DNA from: a bacterium HR37
GTDB lineage: Bacteria; Desulfobacterota_D; UBA1144; Nemesobacterales; CSP1-2
NCBI GenBank assembly: GCA_002898375.1
Contig: BEIN01000005.1
Coordinates: 46,237-110,236 of the forward strand
Length of the DNA: 64,000 nucleotides
Direction of reading: 5' to 3'
The notes under the pieces are model-generated. The model ran no database searches. It worked only from the letters and a program-made list of their open reading frames with translations, and was not told where the DNA came from. The first letter of the stretch is position 1. The number at the start of each line of letters is the position of its first letter. Shown piece after piece: positions 61,412-64,000 of the stretch. Made by a program: the position numbers and the translations under genes.

Positions 61412-62206
61412 CTATACAGTCCCTACTAACCCCTTAACGTCAAACACCGCCTTCCTTGCAAAGGTTAAAAATCCCGTGTGACTTACCATCCTCTCAAAAG
61501 GCCTGGTTTTCCCAGAGCGAACAAGTATCTTACGCACAAGAACCTCTATGGTCTCTATGTAAACAAAACCGTTTTCCCTAAGACTTTCAACCGTTTTCTC
61601 AACCTGATTGTATGTAGGGGATAGGCTTGCAATCCTTCCTCCTCCCCTGAGTGCACGTGCAGAGGATGGAATTGCTTCCCAGGGTGATGGCAGATCAAGA
61701 ACCACAACATCCACACCGCTTTCATCAAATCCCTCATGAGCTTCCCTTAGCTTAAACTCAACAAGCTCTGAAAGCCCTGCTTCCTCCACATTTTTTCTGG
61801 CATTTTCCAGGAAATCCTCTCTTCTATCATAGGTATAGACCTTTCCAGAGGGTGCCACAGCACTTGCAAGCGCTATGGTAAGGGCACCAGAACCAGAGGC
61901 ACACTCGATAACCCGCATCCCAGAGTGAATCCCGGTCTTTAGCAAAATCATGGCCGCATCTTTTGGATAGATTATCTGGGTGAGTCTCTTTACCTTCATC
62001 ATCCTATCCTCAAGAGTTGGCTCAAGTATGATAAAGGGTTCACCCCTCTGAGAGTATATAACTTCACCGTACCTCTTACCGATTGCATCCTTTAAGAGGA
62101 CGTTACCAAGATGCGTTCCCAAAACCTTTTCCTCTCTTACCTTAACAAGGAAGGTTTTATTATCCGAAGAGAGAAGGAAGACATAGTCTCCTGACCTGAT
62201 CTCCAT
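61412..62206 (-). CDS. trmI: tRNA (adenine-58-N1)-methyltransferase TrmI
   Basis: TrmI methylates A58 of tRNA and is typical of thermophiles, archaea and actinobacteria. Length 264 from ATG 62206, which avoids overlap with the MFS gene and aligns with the family start EIRSGDYVFLL. SAM motif VIECASGSGALTIALASAV, VVLDLPSPWEAI and SLSPTYNQVEKTVE are diagnostic; TQIIYPKDAAMIL is the N-terminal domain end. GGGAG sits just before the ATG. Follows the MFS gene with 34 bases in between. Confidence 0.9.
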   Translation of the reverse strand: MEIRSGDYVFLLSSDNKTFLVKVREEKVLGTHLGNVLLKDAIGKRYGEVIYSQRGEPFIILEPTLEDRMMKVKRLTQIIYPKDAAMILLKTGIHSGMRVIECASGSGALTIALASAVAPSGKVYTYDRREDFLENARKNVEEAGLSELVEFKLREAHEGFDESGVDVVVLDLPSPWEAIPSSARALRGGGRIASLSPTYNQVEKTVESLRENGFVYIETIEVLVRKILVRSGKTRPFERMVSHTGFLTFARKAVFDVKGLVGTV

Positions 62207-62240
62207 TTCTCCCAAATGGTAAATAAAAAAAACATAATTC

Positions 62241-63401
62241 TCAAGAACCACCCTCTTCTCTCTCACAAAAGGTAAAGAGCAAAAAACCCATGAAAACAAA
62301 TAAACCTGCAATCAAGTACATCCCTTCAAAACCAAGTATTTTTGCAATTAAACCAAAGCCAAAGGTAAGTATGTTTGTTCCCATGCTAAAACAGGCATTG
62401 AACCCACCCATAGCCTTTCCCCTTTCATCCGGCTTTGCCCTGTCTATTACAAGCGCACTTAAGGTTGGATAGAGCATCCCATAACTTACGCTGAAGAGGA
62501 AAGAGACCGCTAAAAGCTTATAAACCGAATCCACAAAAGCCATTGCCGCAATAGAGAGTGAGAAGAAAAGAAGGCTTGGAGAGGCTATTTTCTTACGTCC
62601 CATTAAATCGGAGATCCCTCCTCCAAATACCCTTACTAGGGAAACGGTAACGGTGTAGACAATAAAGAAGTAGAAGACATCAAGCCCCCTGGTTTTAAGG
62701 AACGCAGATAAGAAATTAAGTACAGAACCAAAACCACCTGCAAGTATGAGGTTTGTAAGAAGTGGAACAGCATATCTTTTTGAGAACACAGTCCGGAAAA
62801 AACCAAGCCCAGAGGGGTCTTTGGAGTGTTTAAAATCCGCATCACTTGAGAAGGAAACCAGCAAAAGGGCAATCAAACTAAAAAGCGAAGCATACACAAA
62901 AAAAGGACGAAACCCCAGAGCCTCTATAACTGCCTCTCCCAGCGTCGGTCCAAGTGCATAGGAGGCTATTGTGAAAGCCCCAAATATACCAAGCCCCTGT
63001 GCCCTTCTTGATTGGGGCACAAAGTCAGAAGCTGCAGTGCCTGCAGAGGTAAAAAAGAAGGCAAAACCCATTCCCTGGAGCAATCTGAAAAGAAATAAGA
63101 GGGGACTTAAGCTATTTACAAACACGTACCCAAGTGAAGCAAGAAACATAACACTTCCGCCAAAAAGCATAAACTTTCGTCTTCCATACCTATCTATCAA
63201 GAAAGAAACAAAAGGAAGAGAACCCAAAGAGGTAACACCAAAAGAGCCCATTATAAAACCTATTGTTGCTTCATCCCCTCCCAGCCTTTTAATGAAAAGC
63301 GGAAGCAGGAAGAAAGAAGAGAAGTTACAGAAGAAGAAAAAGTTTGCAATGGTTATAAGGGAAAAGTTTTTAAATTCTGCTTTACTCAATCCAGAAATCA
63401 T
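62241..63401 (-). CDS. MFS transporter
   Basis: Major facilitator of 386 residues with 12 predicted membrane helices. DRYGRRKFMLFGG (after helix 2) and SDLMGRKKIA in the second half are the typical MFS loop motifs, and FRLLQGMGFAFFFTSAGTAASD is helix 4. It resembles drug/sugar efflux MFS carriers, substrate unknown. Not obviously linked to trmI functionally; possibly co-transcribed with it. Confidence 0.88.
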   Translation of the reverse strand: MISGLSKAEFKNFSLITIANFFFFCNFSSFFLLPLFIKRLGGDEATIGFIMGSFGVTSLGSLPFVSFLIDRYGRRKFMLFGGSVMFLASLGYVFVNSLSPLLFLFRLLQGMGFAFFFTSAGTAASDFVPQSRRAQGLGIFGAFTIASYALGPTLGEAVIEALGFRPFFVYASLFSLIALLLVSFSSDADFKHSKDPSGLGFFRTVFSKRYAVPLLTNLILAGGFGSVLNFLSAFLKTRGLDVFYFFIVYTVTVSLVRVFGGGISDLMGRKKIASPSLLFFSLSIAAMAFVDSVYKLLAVSFLFSVSYGMLYPTLSALVIDRAKPDERGKAMGGFNACFSMGTNILTFGFGLIAKILGFEGMYLIAGLFVFMGFLLFTFCEREEGGS

Positions 63402-63463
63402 ATCGGAACAAAAGTTTGAGTTTACACAAACTGATGGTTAGAACAAGAAAAGGGGGAGAAATT

Positions 63464-63491
63464 TTGACAAAGCCTCAGCTCATGATATATT
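63464..63491 (+). promoter_or_regulatory. Promoter of tRNA-Lys/tRNA-Glu
   Basis: TTGACA (63464-63469), 16 bases, TATATT (63486-63491); start about 63498, 14 bases before the first tRNA. Confidence 0.55.
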
Positions 63492-63511
63492 CTTTTGGGA
63501 TTATTACTTTT

Positions 63512-63585
63512 GAGCCGTTAGCTCAGCCCGGTAGAGCATCTGCCTTTTAAGCAGAGGGTCGCAGGTTCGAATCCTGCACGGCTCA
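63512..63585 (+). tRNA. tRNA-Lys (TTT)
   Basis: 74-base cloverleaf without encoded CCA. Acceptor stem GAGCCGT/ACGGCTC, D arm GCTC/GAGC, anticodon loop CTTTTAA (anticodon TTT) between CTGCC-type stem bases, T loop GGTTCGAATCC. Five bases separate it from tRNA-Glu, so both come from one transcript. Confidence 0.95.
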
Positions 63586-63590
63586 TACCC

Positions 63591-63665
63591 GTCCCCGTCG
63601 TCTAGCCAGGCCTAGGACACCGCCCTTTCAAGGCGGTAACACGGGTTCAAATCCCGTCGGGGACG
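63591..63665 (+). tRNA. tRNA-Glu (TTC)
   Basis: 75-base cloverleaf without CCA. Acceptor stem GTCCCCG/CGGGGAC with discriminator G, anticodon stem CCGCC/GGCGG and loop CTTTCAA (anticodon TTC), T loop GGTTCAAATCC. Its substrate use includes HemA, encoded in this window. A possible mobile region begins just after its 3' end. Confidence 0.95.
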
Positions 63666-63673
63666 TATCCAAA

Positions 63674-63847
63674 TTATCCTTCTTCAACTTCCCTCTTGCC
63701 CTGCTTGATCATCTCTACCCATTTGGGATTAGAAAGGATTTCCAGAGTTTCTTTGTGCCTCCCTATGATGTATTCCTCAACGAGTTCTGAGAGAATTTCT
63801 TTCATGTCCCTTTTTTCCAGTGTTGCAATAATCTTTAACTTCTCCAC
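63674..63847 (-). CDS. Antitoxin-like small protein
   Basis: Small protein, 57 residues from GTG 63847 (with GGAAGGGGA upstream; a TTG-started longer frame reaches 63898). KLKIIATLEKRDMKEILSEL then VEEYIIGRHKETLEILSNP and a tail WVEMIKQGKREVEEG look like a ribbon-helix-helix or RelB-type antitoxin whose C-terminal LS-P..-I-G-E segment normally wraps a RelE-like toxin. No toxin gene follows, since tRNA-Glu is next. It is divergent from tnpB. Function as orphan antitoxin or element regulator is inference. Confidence 0.6.
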   Translation of the reverse strand: MEKLKIIATLEKRDMKEILSELVEEYIIGRHKETLEILSNPKWVEMIKQGKREVEEG

Positions 63848-63902
63848 CGGGAAGTCCCCTTCCGTGAGGTAGGGGATGAAAGGTATGTAGAGGAGCAAGG
63901 AG

Positions 63903-64000
63903 AATGAAGCTTTCTTATAAATTCAGGGCATATCCTTCTAAATCCACTCAAAAGGTTCTTGAGGAGCATCTTGAGGTTTGCAGATGGCTTTATAACAGGT
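63903..64000 (+). CDS. tnpB: TnpB-type (IS200/IS605, OrfB) protein, N-terminal part (cut by window end)
   Basis: Only the first 32 codons are inside the window: KLSYKFRAYPSKSTQKVL, then HLEVCRWLYNR. This is the standard OrfB/TnpB helix-turn-helix start of IS200/IS605-type elements, whose RuvC-like nuclease uses a guide RNA from the element end. ATG 63903 follows AAGGAG. No tnpA lies upstream, so it may be an IS1341-type tnpB-only element. Completeness cannot be judged here. Confidence 0.88.

Noticed and set aside
62971..63441. 156-codon open frame opposite the MFS gene
   Set aside because: The minus strand encodes a full MFS protein with both loop motifs; the plus frame is a basic, low-complexity shadow.

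Overview
The window is about 64 kb of moderately AT-rich, gene-dense bacterial chromosome. It reads as a diderm (Gram-negative-type) bacterium: a complete bifunctional HldE for LPS heptose, several lipobox lipoproteins, periplasmic enzymes and LipB. The HflX has the long N-terminal extension I associate with Desulfobacterota and other deep-branching diderms. Gene order is not that of a familiar model genome, and F420-type flavoenzymes (luciferase-like, Ddn-like) sit beside MaoC, SDR and hydroxybutyrate-dehydrogenase genes. I would guess an uncultivated, possibly thermophilic Desulfobacterota-like or neighbouring lineage, but the window alone cannot settle this.

Layout. 1-8.5 kb: end of recF, tenA, yqeY, an exported peroxiredoxin, an M3 peptidase, a three-gene PA2779/C39/TPR envelope cluster, ndk, lipB, holA, rpsT. 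8.6-13.9 kb: transaldolase, tlyA-ispA-xseB, a CPA1 antiporter, an SDR. 13.9-17.9 kb: an apparently Fur-controlled operon with a small Cys-rich protein, a SLOG protein and a giant M1-peptidase/ChaN/PDZ fusion. 18-23.9 kb: initiator tRNA, a small lipoprotein, a DnaQ-WYL fusion, then a pterin (two PTPS, folE, SDR) and haem (hemA, hemC) gene string. 23.9-29.5 kb: DUF4175-type membrane protein, peptidase-MA/TPR protein and MoxR ATPase. 29.5-34 kb: lone nuoM, a PerR-type regulator divergent from manganese catalase, a hydroxybutyrate dehydrogenase. 34-39.7 kb: redox genes (SagB-like, luciferase-like, radical SAM, Ddn-like, FAD reductase). 39.8-54.8 kb: housekeeping (hflX, clpB, pyrF, proS, ispG, Fe-S genes sufT-like and mrp, dnaJ-cbpM, hldE). 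54.8-63.4 kb: TPR/phasin-like pair, mtnP, ornithine-cyclodeaminase-like gene, a translationally coupled chain of baeRF release-factor-like protein, nuclease/OB protein and RsmG, then trmI and an MFS carrier. 63.5-64 kb: tRNA-Lys, tRNA-Glu, an antitoxin-like gene and the start of a tnpB gene cut by the window edge.

Genes working together: Fur box plus ChaN fusion (iron/haem response), PerR plus Mn catalase (peroxide response), PTPS-PTPS-FolE-SDR (a plausible tetrahydrobiopterin-type route), and baeRF-nuclease-RsmG (a plausible ribosome-linked unit). Several genes have a TATAAT-like box so close to their start codon that leaderless mRNAs are likely, and hflX seems to start at ATA behind a strong Shine-Dalgarno. 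I saw no CRISPR array, rRNA or complete phage in the window.
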